DNA from: Luteipulveratus flavus
GTDB lineage: Bacteria; Actinomycetota; Actinomycetes; Actinomycetales; Dermatophilaceae
Direction: 5' to 3'
Assembly (NCBI RefSeq): GCF_029439465.1
Contig: NZ_JAROAV010000033.1
Location: 62,001-126,000, forward strand
DNA length: 64,000 nt
A program made the position numbers and the translations under genes. This document shows, piece after piece, positions 8,280 to 15,403 of this stretch. How positions within the stretch are numbered: position 1 is the first letter of the stretch; every line of letters begins with the position of its first letter. The notes beneath the pieces were generated by a model. The model saw only the letters and a list, made by a program, of their open reading frames with translations. It was not told where the DNA came from and searched no databases.

Positions 8280-9538
8280 CCACCCTCTCCCCCGCCGTCC
8301 CCCGTGTCCTGGTCGACCCCGAGCGGTGGCCGGACGTCGCGCAGGTCCCCCCGGGTGTGCGCGCCCGGACGGCGGCCGCCGTGACCCGCGGTCTCTTCCG
8401 TCGCGCCGTCGACCGGCTGGCGGTGCGCGTGGTGCTGCCCGACGGGACGGCGATCGGCGGCGCCCGGGCCGAGCCCGGCGCGCCCACGATGCAGCTGCAC
8501 GACCTGCGGGCCTTCCTGCGCCGGGTCGGCTCGACCGGCCTCATCGGGTTCGGCGAGTCCTACCTCGCCGGCGAGTGGGACAGCGACGACCTGGCCGAGC
8601 TCATCGCGGCGTTCGCGACCGGCGTCGACGCCCTGGTCCCCGCCCCGATGAAGCGGATGCGGTCCTCCTACCTCGCGCGCCAGCCCCGGGCGGACCGGCC
8701 CTCACCGGAGAACTCGCGCAGCAACGTGGAGCGGCACTACGACCTGTCCAACGAGATGTTCGCGCTGTTCCTCGACCCGACCATGACCTACTCCAGCGCC
8801 CTGCTCGCCGACCCGGCGGAGGACCTGGCCACCGCCCAGCACCGCAAGATCGACCGGATGCTCGACCAGGCGGGGGTACGGGAGGGCACCCGGCTGCTGG
8901 AGATCGGAACCGGGTGGGGCGAGCTCGCCCTGCGGGCCGCCGCCCGCGGTGCCCTGGTCGACAGCGTGACGCTCTCGCAGGAGCAGCTGGAGTGGGCGCG
9001 GGCCAAGGTCGAGCGCGCCGGCCACGCCGATCGGGTCGACATCGCGCTGCGCGACTACCGCGAGGTCAGCGGCACCTACGACGCCGTCGTGTCGGTGGAG
9101 ATGATCGAGGCGGTCGGGCTGGACTACCTGGACGAGTACTTCGCCGTGCTGAACCGCTCGCTCGCTCCGGGTGGCCGGGCGGTGGTGCAGGCCATCACCA
9201 TGCCGCACCGGCGCGCGCTGGAGACCAAGGACGGCTACACCTGGATCCACAAGTACATCTTCCCGGGCGGCGCGCTGCCCTCGACCGACATGCTGACGGA
9301 GTCGGCGGCGGCGAGCGGCCTGCGCTGCACCGACGACCTGGCGATGGGCGACAGCTACGCCGCCACCCTCGACCGGTGGGCGAGCACCTTCGGGACCCGC
9401 ACGGACGACCTGGAGCGGCTGGGCTTCGACGAGGTCTTCCGCCGGATGTGGACCTTCTACCTGCGCTACTCCGAGGGCGGGTTCCGCGCGGGGTACCTGG
9501 ACGTCCACCAGCTCACCTACCAGCAGGCCGCGGCATGA
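8276..9538 (+). CDS. CFA-synthase-like SAM methyltransferase, UfaA/UfaM type
   Basis: Lipid methyltransferase of 420 residues that should transfer a methyl or methylene group from SAM to a double bond in phospholipid acyl chains. An N-terminal substrate-binding region (GFGESYLAGEWDS) precedes HYDLSNEMFALFLD, SAM motif I LLEIGTGWGEL, and VSVEMIEAVG. The C-terminal IHKYIFPGGALPS is typical of CFA-related enzymes. At the position of the bicarbonate-binding Cys of classical CFA/CmaA enzymes it has Ser (S174 in TYSSAL), and the usual EH pair reads EA. This resembles the DUF1365-linked subfamily rather than true cyclopropane synthases. Coupled to both neighbours by ATGA overlaps. Confidence 0.9.
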   Translation: MTTLSPAVPRVLVDPERWPDVAQVPPGVRARTAAAVTRGLFRRAVDRLAVRVVLPDGTAIGGARAEPGAPTMQLHDLRAFLRRVGSTGLIGFGESYLAGEWDSDDLAELIAAFATGVDALVPAPMKRMRSSYLARQPRADRPSPENSRSNVERHYDLSNEMFALFLDPTMTYSSALLADPAEDLATAQHRKIDRMLDQAGVREGTRLLEIGTGWGELALRAAARGALVDSVTLSQEQLEWARAKVERAGHADRVDIALRDYREVSGTYDAVVSVEMIEAVGLDYLDEYFAVLNRSLAPGGRAVVQAITMPHRRALETKDGYTWIHKYIFPGGALPSTDMLTESAAASGLRCTDDLAMGDSYAATLDRWASTFGTRTDDLERLGFDEVFRRMWTFYLRYSEGGFRAGYLDVHQLTYQQAAA

Positions 9539-10851
9539 GCGCCGCCCCCGTCGCGCCGCGGCTCGCCGAGCTCCTCGCACCGCTCGCGGGTGGTGAGCTG
9601 CCGGTGCGGATCCGCGCCTGGGACGGCAGCACCGCCGGACCCGCCGGCGTACCCGTCGTGCACCTGCGCAGCCCACAGGCGCTGCGCCGGATGCTCTGGC
9701 ACCCGGGCGAGCTCGGTGCCGCGCAGGCGTACGTCGCGGGCGAGCTCGCCGTCGACGGGGACCTCGCCGACGGACTGCGGCACCTGTGGGCCCAGGTCCG
9801 CGGCCGTGGTCTGACCGCCGTACGGCCCAGCCCGCGTCTGCTCGCCCAGGCGGCGCGGCTGGCCCGTGAGTGGGACGTGCTGGGTGCGCCACCGGCGATG
9901 CCGAGCACGCAGATCGCGGTGACCGGCCGGCTGCACTCGATGCGCCGCGACAAGGCGGTGATCCACCACCACTACGACCTGTCCAACGCGTTCTACGCCC
10001 TCGTCCTGGACGCCCACCTGGCCTACTCCTGCGCGTACGTCACCGGGGCGGACCTGGACGGCGGGGAGACGTCGACGTACTCCCTGGAGGACGCCCAGCG
10101 GGACAAGCTCGACCTGGTCTGCCGCAAGCTCGGGCTCGACGCCGGCCCCGGGATGCGGCTGCTCGACGTCGGCTGCGGCTGGGGCTCGCTCACGCTGCAC
10201 GCCGCCCAGGCGTACGGCGCCTCGGTCACCGGCATCACGATCTCGCAGCAGCAGAAGGCGTTCATCGAGCAGCGCGTCCGCGAGCGCGGTCTGCAGGACC
10301 GGGTCACCGTCCGGCTGCAGGACTACCGCGAGATCGCCGACCCGCCGTACGACGCCGTCGCCTCGCTGGAGATGGGTGAGCACGTCGGCGAGCGCAACTA
10401 CCCGACCTACGCGGCGACGCTGGCCCGCTGCGTGCGCGCCGACGGGCGGGTGCTGATCCAGCAGATGTCCCGGTCCGGGCGGCGCAACCGCGGCGGCGGC
10501 CCGTTCATCGAGGCGTTCATCGCGCCCGACATGACGATGCGCCCGGTCGGCGAGACGGTGAACCACCTCGAGTCGGCCGGCCTGGAGGTGCGCGACGTGC
10601 ACGCCCTGCGCGAGCACTACGCCTGGACGGTCCGGGCGTGGCAGACCCGGTTCGACCGGAACCGCGAGCGGATCCTGGACCTCGTCGGCGCCGAGGTGGT
10701 GCGGGTGTGGGAGCTCTACCTCGCCGGCGGTCTGCTCAGCTTCGAGCAGGGCCGGATGGGAGTGGACCAGATCCTGGCCGTGCGCCGCGGCGACGGCCCG
10801 AGCCCCCTGCCGCCGGTCCGACCCACCGGCTGGAGCGTCCCCTACTCCTGA
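9535..10851 (+). CDS. Second CFA-synthase-family SAM methyltransferase
   Basis: Paralogue of the preceding gene, 438 residues, with its start overlapping the upstream stop (ATGA). It has the N-terminal lipid domain (AYVAGELAVDGDL), IHHHYDLSNAFYALVLD, and SAM motif I LLDVGCGWGSL. Unlike its neighbour it keeps Cys in AYSCAYV (C166) and the EH pair in SLEMGEHVGERNY, both expected of bicarbonate-binding cyclopropane/methyl-branch synthases. The usual FPGG motif is replaced by FIAPDMTMRPVGE. Two divergent paralogues in one operon suggest two sequential or alternative modifications of membrane lipids. Substrate chain and position are unknown. Confidence 0.9.
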   Translation: MSAAPVAPRLAELLAPLAGGELPVRIRAWDGSTAGPAGVPVVHLRSPQALRRMLWHPGELGAAQAYVAGELAVDGDLADGLRHLWAQVRGRGLTAVRPSPRLLAQAARLAREWDVLGAPPAMPSTQIAVTGRLHSMRRDKAVIHHHYDLSNAFYALVLDAHLAYSCAYVTGADLDGGETSTYSLEDAQRDKLDLVCRKLGLDAGPGMRLLDVGCGWGSLTLHAAQAYGASVTGITISQQQKAFIEQRVRERGLQDRVTVRLQDYREIADPPYDAVASLEMGEHVGERNYPTYAATLARCVRADGRVLIQQMSRSGRRNRGGGPFIEAFIAPDMTMRPVGETVNHLESAGLEVRDVHALREHYAWTVRAWQTRFDRNRERILDLVGAEVVRVWELYLAGGLLSFEQGRMGVDQILAVRRGDGPSPLPPVRPTGWSVPYS

Positions 10852-10861
10852 TCGACTGTCC

Positions 10862-10867
10862 TAGGGT
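10862..10867 (+). promoter_or_regulatory. Leaderless -10 element for photolyase
   Basis: TAGGGT ends 7 bases before the photolyase ATG at 10875, which would place transcription start at the ATG itself. The 23-base gap after the methyltransferase stop has no strong Shine-Dalgarno. Photolyase may therefore have its own promoter in addition to read-through from the lipid operon. Confidence 0.45.
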
Positions 10868-10874
10868 CGAGGGC

Positions 10875-12233
10875 ATGGCCGATCCTGCGATCCTGTGGCT
10901 GCGACGCGACCTGCGCCTGCACGACCACCCCGCCCTGAACGCCGCCGTCGAGCAGGCCGGTGCCGGTGGCGTGGTCCCCGTGTTCGTGGTCGAGCCCGCC
11001 CTGTGGAAGGGCGCGGGCGACGCGCGGCGCGGCTGGCTGGCGCACACCCTGAAGGACCTGTCCGACACCTATGACGGCAGGCTCGTGCTGCGGATGGGCG
11101 ATCCGGAGAAGGTCGTGCCGGCGCTGGCGCGGGAGGTCGGCGCGAGCAGCGTGCACGTCTCCCGGGAGAGCACCCCGCACGGACGTCGGCGGGACGAGGC
11201 CGTCGAGGACGCGCTCGGGGACGTCCCTCTGGTCGCGACCGGGACGCCGTACGCCGTCGCCCCGGGCCGGGTGGTCAAGAACGACGGGACGCCGTACGCC
11301 GTCTTCACGCCGTTCTCGCGCGCGTGGCAGGACCACGGCTGGCCCGGCGCCGCGAACCCGCCCAAGAGCCTGCGCTGGGCGACCGCCGACTCCCACAAGA
11401 CGGCCCAGGACGCGGTCGACAAGGCCGCGAAGGGCGATCCGCTGCTCCCGGTCGGCGAGGCCGCCGCGAGCGAGCGGTGGGAGGACTTCGTCGACGAGGC
11501 GATCGCCGCCTACGACACCGACCGCGACCGTCCGGCCGTGGACGGCACCTCCCGGATGTCGGCCTACCTCAAGCTCGGCGTGATCCATCCGCGCACGCTG
11601 CTGTCCCGGATCTCGCGGCTGCGGAGCACCGGCGCCTCCACCCTGCGCACCGAGCTGGCCTGGCGCGAGTTCTACGCCGACGTCCTCTACCACCACCCAC
11701 GCTCGGCGTGGCACGACCTGCGGCCGGCGCTGAAGGGGATGACGTACGACGACCCCGGCGAGCATGTCGAGGCCTGGAAGGAGGGGCGCACCGGGTTCCC
11801 GTTCGTGGACGCCGGCATGCGTCAGCTGCTGGAGACCGGCTGGATGCACAACCGGGTCCGGATGGTCACCGCGAGCTTCCTCACCAAGGACCTGCACACC
11901 TGGTGGCCGATCGGTGCGCGGCACTTCATGGACCACCTGATCGACGGCGACATCGCCTCCAACAACCACGGCTGGCAGTGGGTCGCCGGCACGGGCACCG
12001 ACGCCGCCCCGTACTTCCGGGTCTTCAACCCGGTGACGCAGGGCGAGAAGTTCGACCCTCAGGGCGACTACGTCCGGCGGTGGGTCCCCGAGCTGCGCCA
12101 CCTGGAGGGCAAGAAGGCGCACTCACCCTGGGACCACGAGGCCGGCTACGACGAGGGCTACCCCGAGCGCATCATCGACCACAAGGAGGAGCGCGAGGAG
12201 GCGCTGCGCCGGTACGAGTCCGCGCGGGGTTGA
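10875..12233 (+). CDS. phr: Deoxyribodipyrimidine photo-lyase (class I CPD photolyase)
   Basis: Light-driven flavoenzyme repairing cyclobutane pyrimidine dimers, 452 residues, normal length. The N-terminal Rossmann/antenna domain starts AILWLRRDLRLHDHPAL. The C-terminal FAD domain has RTELAWREFYADVLYHHP, GRTGFPFVDAGMRQL, GWMHNRVRMVTASFL and the DIASNNHGWQWVAGTGTDAAPYFR block that wraps the flavin and contacts the dimer. The final YRRWVPEL-like element is present. It follows the lipid-modification operon by 23 bases in the same direction, a pairing also seen in photo-oxidative stress regulons of proteobacteria. No sigma factor or anti-sigma factor is present beside it here. Confidence 0.96.
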   Translation: MADPAILWLRRDLRLHDHPALNAAVEQAGAGGVVPVFVVEPALWKGAGDARRGWLAHTLKDLSDTYDGRLVLRMGDPEKVVPALAREVGASSVHVSRESTPHGRRRDEAVEDALGDVPLVATGTPYAVAPGRVVKNDGTPYAVFTPFSRAWQDHGWPGAANPPKSLRWATADSHKTAQDAVDKAAKGDPLLPVGEAAASERWEDFVDEAIAAYDTDRDRPAVDGTSRMSAYLKLGVIHPRTLLSRISRLRSTGASTLRTELAWREFYADVLYHHPRSAWHDLRPALKGMTYDDPGEHVEAWKEGRTGFPFVDAGMRQLLETGWMHNRVRMVTASFLTKDLHTWWPIGARHFMDHLIDGDIASNNHGWQWVAGTGTDAAPYFRVFNPVTQGEKFDPQGDYVRRWVPELRHLEGKKAHSPWDHEAGYDEGYPERIIDHKEEREEALRRYESARG

Positions 12234-12267
12234 CCTTCGACCTGGTCGAGGTGGTCGGGTCGCGTCC

Positions 12268-12543
12268 ATGGCGATCCTCACCCACCGCTGCCGCGCCTGC
12301 CCCCACCCGGTCGACTGGCACGAGCAACGCCACCGCGGCTACACCGCATGCCCGTGCTGTGTCTCCGGCCGCCCGGAACCGGACCCGCAGCCGGTCGTGC
12401 AGGAGACGTTCACCTCGCCGGGCGGAGACCCCGAGCCGCTGTACGTGCCGGGCTCGCCCCGCAACACCGGCTCCATGCACGCCACCCGCACCTGTGACTG
12501 CGACCGCTGCCACGCGGCGTACTCGAACCTCCACCGGGCGTGA
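12268..12543 (+). CDS. Small Cys/His-rich protein, probable zinc-binding, function unknown
   Basis: A 91-residue protein with three cysteine groups: CRACPH at the N-terminus, CPCC about 22 residues later, and CDCDRCH near the C-terminus. Two treble-clef or zinc-ribbon sites could form from these. No helix-turn-helix or catalytic motif is seen, and I do not recognise a named family. It sits between photolyase and the transporter on the same strand. The regular Cys spacing is the main reason to call it real; competing reading frames on the other strand lack such a pattern. No clear ribosome site precedes the ATG, so translation may depend on a leaderless or coupled message. Confidence 0.55.
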   Translation: MAILTHRCRACPHPVDWHEQRHRGYTACPCCVSGRPEPDPQPVVQETFTSPGGDPEPLYVPGSPRNTGSMHATRTCDCDRCHAAYSNLHRA

Positions 12544-12597
12544 CGGCTGGAGCCGTTCCCACCACGCCGGGCCACCGCATGTGGTGAGGTGCGTCAC

Positions 12598-13488
12598 ATG
12601 CACTCCACGCTCACGACGATCGGCCTGCCGATCGCGCTCGCCGTCATCATGCTCGGGCTCGGCCTGTCGCTCACCCCGGACGACTTCTCCCGTGCCCTGC
12701 GCAGTCGCAAGGCGGTGCTGGTCGCACTTGTCTGTCAGATCGTCGTGCTGCCGGCGGTCGCCTTCGCGCTCGTCGTCCTGTTCGACCTCGAACCCTTCCT
12801 CGCGGTCGGGTTCATGCTGCTCGCCGCCTCGCCCGGCGGCACGACGGCCAACCTGTTCAGCCACCTGTTCAGAGGCGACGTCGCCCTCAACGTCACGCTC
12901 ACGGCGATCAACTCCGTGCTCGCGATCGTCACCCTGCCCGTCATCACCAACCTTGCGCTGGGTCACTTCCTCGACGGCGAGGGCGAGGTCGGGCTCCAGC
13001 TCGGCAAGATGCTCTCGGTCTTCGCAGTCGTCCTGGTCCCGGTGGCCATCGGCATGCTCGTCCGACGGCGCAACCGCGATTTCGCCGACCGTATGGACCA
13101 GCCGGTCCGCATCGCCTCCGCTGCCATCCTGGTGCTGGTCATCGTCGGCGCGATCCTCGGCGCGCGTGACGACGTCGGTGGATACATCGCCGACGTCGGG
13201 CTGGTGTCGGTGCTGTTCTGCGCCATCAGTCTCAGCACCGGCTTCTTCGTGCCCCGCGCTCTCGGCGTGAGTCACCGACAGGCGGTCGCGACGTCGTTCG
13301 AGATCGGCGTCCACAACAGCACGCTCGCCATCACCGTCGCCCTCACGGCCCTCGACCAGGAGGACATGGCGGTGCCCGCCGCGGTCTACGGCGTGCTCAT
13401 GTTCTTCGTCGCCGCCGGGTTCGGCAGGCTGATCACCCGCGGACGGCCGAGCACCTCCTGGTCCGAGGCAGCACGCGCGGCCCACTGA
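12598..13488 (+). CDS. Bile acid:sodium symporter (BASS) family transporter
   Basis: Inner-membrane secondary transporter of 296 residues. Nine to ten hydrophobic helices are visible from residue 5 to the C-terminus. The first crossover region reads AASPGGTTANLFSHLFRGD, and the second EIGVHNSTLAITVAL; these broken-helix motifs bind sodium in the BASS fold. The ATG at 12598 is chosen because GAGGTG at 12586-12591 provides a ribosome site 6 bases upstream; a GTG 9 bases earlier would overlap that site. Substrate may be an organic anion, but bacterial members vary and none is indicated by the neighbours. It is convergent with trpS, 6 bases away. Confidence 0.88.
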   Translation: MHSTLTTIGLPIALAVIMLGLGLSLTPDDFSRALRSRKAVLVALVCQIVVLPAVAFALVVLFDLEPFLAVGFMLLAASPGGTTANLFSHLFRGDVALNVTLTAINSVLAIVTLPVITNLALGHFLDGEGEVGLQLGKMLSVFAVVLVPVAIGMLVRRRNRDFADRMDQPVRIASAAILVLVIVGAILGARDDVGGYIADVGLVSVLFCAISLSTGFFVPRALGVSHRQAVATSFEIGVHNSTLAITVALTALDQEDMAVPAAVYGVLMFFVAAGFGRLITRGRPSTSWSEAARAAH

Positions 13489-13494
13489 GCGCCG

Positions 13495-14583
13495 TCAGTA
13501 GGCCATCCCCATCACCTCGCGCACCTGGGCGAGCGTCGTCTCGGCGACCTCGTGGGCACGTGAATTCCCCTCTCGCAGAACGGTACTGAGGTATGCCGGG
13601 TCGCGGGCGAGCTCGGCACGGCGGAGTCGGTGCTGCGCGAGACCGTCGTTCGCCGCCTCGGTGACCAGCCTCTTGAGGGCCGACGCTCCCCCGTCGCCGA
13701 CCTGCTCGGCGAGCGCCCGCGGGTCCGCACCGAGGAACAGACCCGCGGTCGTCAGCAGGCTCGCCACCTCGGGACGGCGTTCGGGCTCGAAGGTGATGTG
13801 CCGCTCGGAGTCGGTCCGGGCGCCACGGATCAGCCGAGCGGTCTCGTCCGCACTCGCGCCCAGCGTGATCGAGTTGCCGCGGGACTTGGCCATCTTGCGG
13901 CCGTCCACCCCGAGGATGAGCGGTGCGTCGCTGAGCAGCGCCTCGGGCTCGCGGAAGACCACCCGACCCTCGGCGTACCGACGGTTGAACCGCCGGGCGA
14001 TCACCCGGGTCTGCTCGATGTGCGGCAGCTGGTCGCGCCCGACGGGGACGACGTTGCCGTGGCAGAACAGGATGTCCGCCGCCTGGTGCACCGGGTACGT
14101 CAGCAGCAGTCCGCTGAGCGGGCGGTTGCCAGTGTCGGCGAGCTCGTCCTTCACCGTCGGGTTGCGACGCAGCTCGGCGTCGGTGACCAGCGACAGGAAC
14201 GGCAGCACCAGCTGGTTCAGCGCCGGCACGGCCGAGTGGGTGAAGATCGTGGACCGCTGCGGGTCGATTCCCGCCGCGAGGTAGTCCAGGACCAGCCCGC
14301 GCACGTGGTCGCCGATCGCGCCGACGGCATCTCGGTCGGTGATGACCTGGTAGTCGGCGATGATCACGAAGCTCTCGACACCTTTGTCCTGCAACGTGAC
14401 TCGGTTGCGCAGGCTCGCCAGGTAATGGCCGATGTGCAGCTCACCGGTCGGCCGGTCGCCGGTCAGCATCCGCAGGTCGGCGCGGCCCAGGGCGTCGGGG
14501 TCGTCGATGGTCCGGTGCAGCTCGTCGCTGCGCTCGCGCGCGATCTCGTACGAGGCGTCGTCAGCGGGTTCAGGGTTGGTCAT
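13495..14583 (-). CDS. trpS: Tryptophanyl-tRNA synthetase, probable auxiliary attenuation-controlled type
   Basis: Class I aminoacyl-tRNA synthetase charging tRNA-Trp, 362 residues. The HIGH motif is at 50-53 (ELHIGHYL) and the KMSKS loop reads GRKMAKSRGNSI. PVHQAADILFCHGNVVPVG is the tryptophan-site region. In the segment where housekeeping bacterial enzymes usually have DxHAIT, this protein has DYQVIT with Gln at 79. That His is the residue whose change confers indolmycin resistance in the Bacillus enzyme, so this may be the auxiliary antibiotic-tolerant class. The ATG at 14583 has GAGGAGCG upstream. Expression is probably controlled by the Trp-codon attenuator at 14632-14733. Confidence 0.93.
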   Translation of the reverse strand: MTNPEPADDASYEIARERSDELHRTIDDPDALGRADLRMLTGDRPTGELHIGHYLASLRNRVTLQDKGVESFVIIADYQVITDRDAVGAIGDHVRGLVLDYLAAGIDPQRSTIFTHSAVPALNQLVLPFLSLVTDAELRRNPTVKDELADTGNRPLSGLLLTYPVHQAADILFCHGNVVPVGRDQLPHIEQTRVIARRFNRRYAEGRVVFREPEALLSDAPLILGVDGRKMAKSRGNSITLGASADETARLIRGARTDSERHITFEPERRPEVASLLTTAGLFLGADPRALAEQVGDGGASALKRLVTEAANDGLAQHRLRRAELARDPAYLSTVLREGNSRAHEVAETTLAQVREVMGMAY

Positions 14584-14631
14584 GGTCGCTCCTCGGGTTC
14601 GTGCCCGCGGGAGGGTCGCCACCTACGACGA

Positions 14632-14651
14632 ACGCCGCCCGAGGGCGGCGT
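14632..14651 (-). terminator. Attenuator terminator hairpin ahead of trpS
   Basis: The perfect 9-base arms ACGCCGCCC and GGGCGGCGT lie between the leader peptide stop and the trpS start. There is no U tract, usual in high-GC actinobacteria. The 5' arm on the transcript can pair instead with GGCGGC of an upstream segment (14677-14683), which would prevent the hairpin. Confidence 0.65.
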
Positions 14652-14676
14652 GAGATGAGTCGTGGGTCTCGTCAGC

Positions 14677-14696
14677 GGCCGCCGGTCAGGGCAGCC
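14677..14696 (-). promoter_or_regulatory. Antiterminator segments 1 and 2 of the trpS attenuator
   Basis: On the transcript, segment 1 (GGCUGCC, complement of 14690-14696) overlaps the last Trp codon and the end of the leader. It can pair with segment 2 (GGCGGCC, complement of 14677-14683), with one G-U pair. Segment 2 can alternatively pair with the 5' arm of the terminator hairpin. This is the 1:2, 2:3, 3:4 logic of ribosome-mediated attenuation: a ribosome stalled on UGG codons masks segment 1 and frees segment 2 to block termination. Confidence 0.6.
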
Positions 14697-14733
14697 ACCA
14701 CCATGCGGTCGAGGGACGAGACGCCGAGGTCAT
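14686..14733 (-). CDS. Trp-rich leader peptide of the trpS attenuator
   Basis: A 15-residue open frame reading MTSASRPSTAWWWLP then TGA. Three consecutive UGG codons sit at positions 11-13 (complement of 14695-14703). TAGCCT lies 6 bases upstream of the ATG, fitting a leaderless transcript starting at the AUG. The stop is about 100 bases upstream of the trpS ATG on the same strand. UGG is rare, so three in a row in a 15-codon frame directly before a tryptophan enzyme is very unlikely by chance. Its translation would sense charged tRNA-Trp. Confidence 0.8.
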   Translation of the reverse strand: MTSASRPSTAWWWLP

Positions 14734-14809
14734 GGGTTCAGGCTACGGCACCACCGGCCGGTGGAGACGCCGCCGCATCGCGCGAGCGCGGCCGCTACCG
14801 TCGGCCCCC

Positions 14810-15166
14810 ATGAGTGACGTGACGCTGCTGCACAACCCCCGCTGCTCGACCTCCCGCGCGGCGGCGGACGCGATCCGTACCGCCGGGCTGGACGCCGAGG
14901 TCGTGCAGTACCTGAATCAGCCGCTGGACGCCGACCTGCTGCGTGACCTGCTCGGCCGGCTGGAGGACGAGCCGACGGACCTGGTCCGCCGTGACGCCGC
15001 GTTTGCCGAGCTCGGCCTGACCGACGCCGACGTCGCGACCGCCGACCAGGTCGTCGCCGTGCTCGTCGAGCACCCGCGCCTGATGCAGCGACCCGTGCTG
15101 GTCAAGGGCGACCGGGCCATCATCGGCCGACCGAAGGACCGCGTCCCGGCCTTCCTCGCCGACTGA
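14810..15166 (+). CDS. ArsC/Spx-family thioredoxin-fold protein
   Basis: A 118-residue protein of the ArsC-like family (glutaredoxin-linked arsenate reductase class). The active-site segment is LLHNPRCSTSRAA, with the single redox Cys followed by Ser-Thr-Ser-Arg. The RPVLVKGDRAIIGRP segment near the C-terminus contains the conserved cis-Pro and oxyanion-binding region (RPxLV.G). In true enzymes it reduces arsenate using glutathione/glutaredoxin, but many actinobacterial homologues (YfgD-like) have no arsenic context, and no ars genes are nearby. A TACCGT 8 bases before the ATG suggests a leaderless promoter, divergent from the trpS leader. Confidence 0.87.
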   Translation: MSDVTLLHNPRCSTSRAAADAIRTAGLDAEVVQYLNQPLDADLLRDLLGRLEDEPTDLVRRDAAFAELGLTDADVATADQVVAVLVEHPRLMQRPVLVKGDRAIIGRPKDRVPAFLAD

Positions 15167-15179
15167 CCGCTCGCCTGTC

Positions 15180-15251
15180 GAGCCCGATCCGCTGGTTGAG
15201 CCCGATCCGCCGGTTGAGCCCGATCCGCTGGTTGAGCCCGATCCGCTGGTT
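15180..15251 (+). repeat. Tandem repeat, four copies of an 18-bp unit
   Basis: Four adjacent copies of GAGCCCGATCCGCTGGTT, the second differing by one base (CCGGTT). The repeat runs directly into a longer palindromic element, and its unit ends match that element's CTGGTTGAGC end. It is intergenic, just after the ArsC-like gene. Confidence 0.85.
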
Positions 15252-15400
15252 GAGCCGGGCGAGCGCCCAGCGCGAGCCCGTGTCGAAACCCGGTGACACA
15301 CAGGGAGACTCCCTCGCGGCTGCGGTGGTTTCGACACGGATCCTCCGCTAGCGCTCCGGACCGGCTCGACCAGCGAAGGTGCCGGCTCAACCAGCGCGAG
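15246..15400. repeat. Inverted intergenic palindromic repeat pair (REP-like)
   Basis: One element runs from CTGGTTGAGCC (15246) through an inner palindrome GGGCGAGCGCCC to GTGTCGAAACC (to about 15291). A second, inverted, diverged copy starts GGTTTCGACAC (15327) and ends GGCTCGACCAG (about 15375). A further partial end, GGCTCAACCAGCG, lies near 15383-15396. Such GTTTCGACAC...CTCAACCAG elements occur in many copies in Nocardioides- and Janibacter-like genomes. It separates the convergent ArsC-like and miaB genes and may act as a terminator. Confidence 0.75.
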
Positions 15401-15403
15401 CCG

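Noticed and set aside
12172-13485. 437-codon minus-strand frame across the BASS transporter
   Set aside because: The plus strand shows nine to ten membrane helices and BASS motifs; the minus frame is charged low-complexity sequence.
14686-14733. T-box riboswitch for trpS
   Set aside because: No specifier loop, antiterminator T-box sequence (UGGNACC) or long leader; the Trp-codon leader explains the region better.
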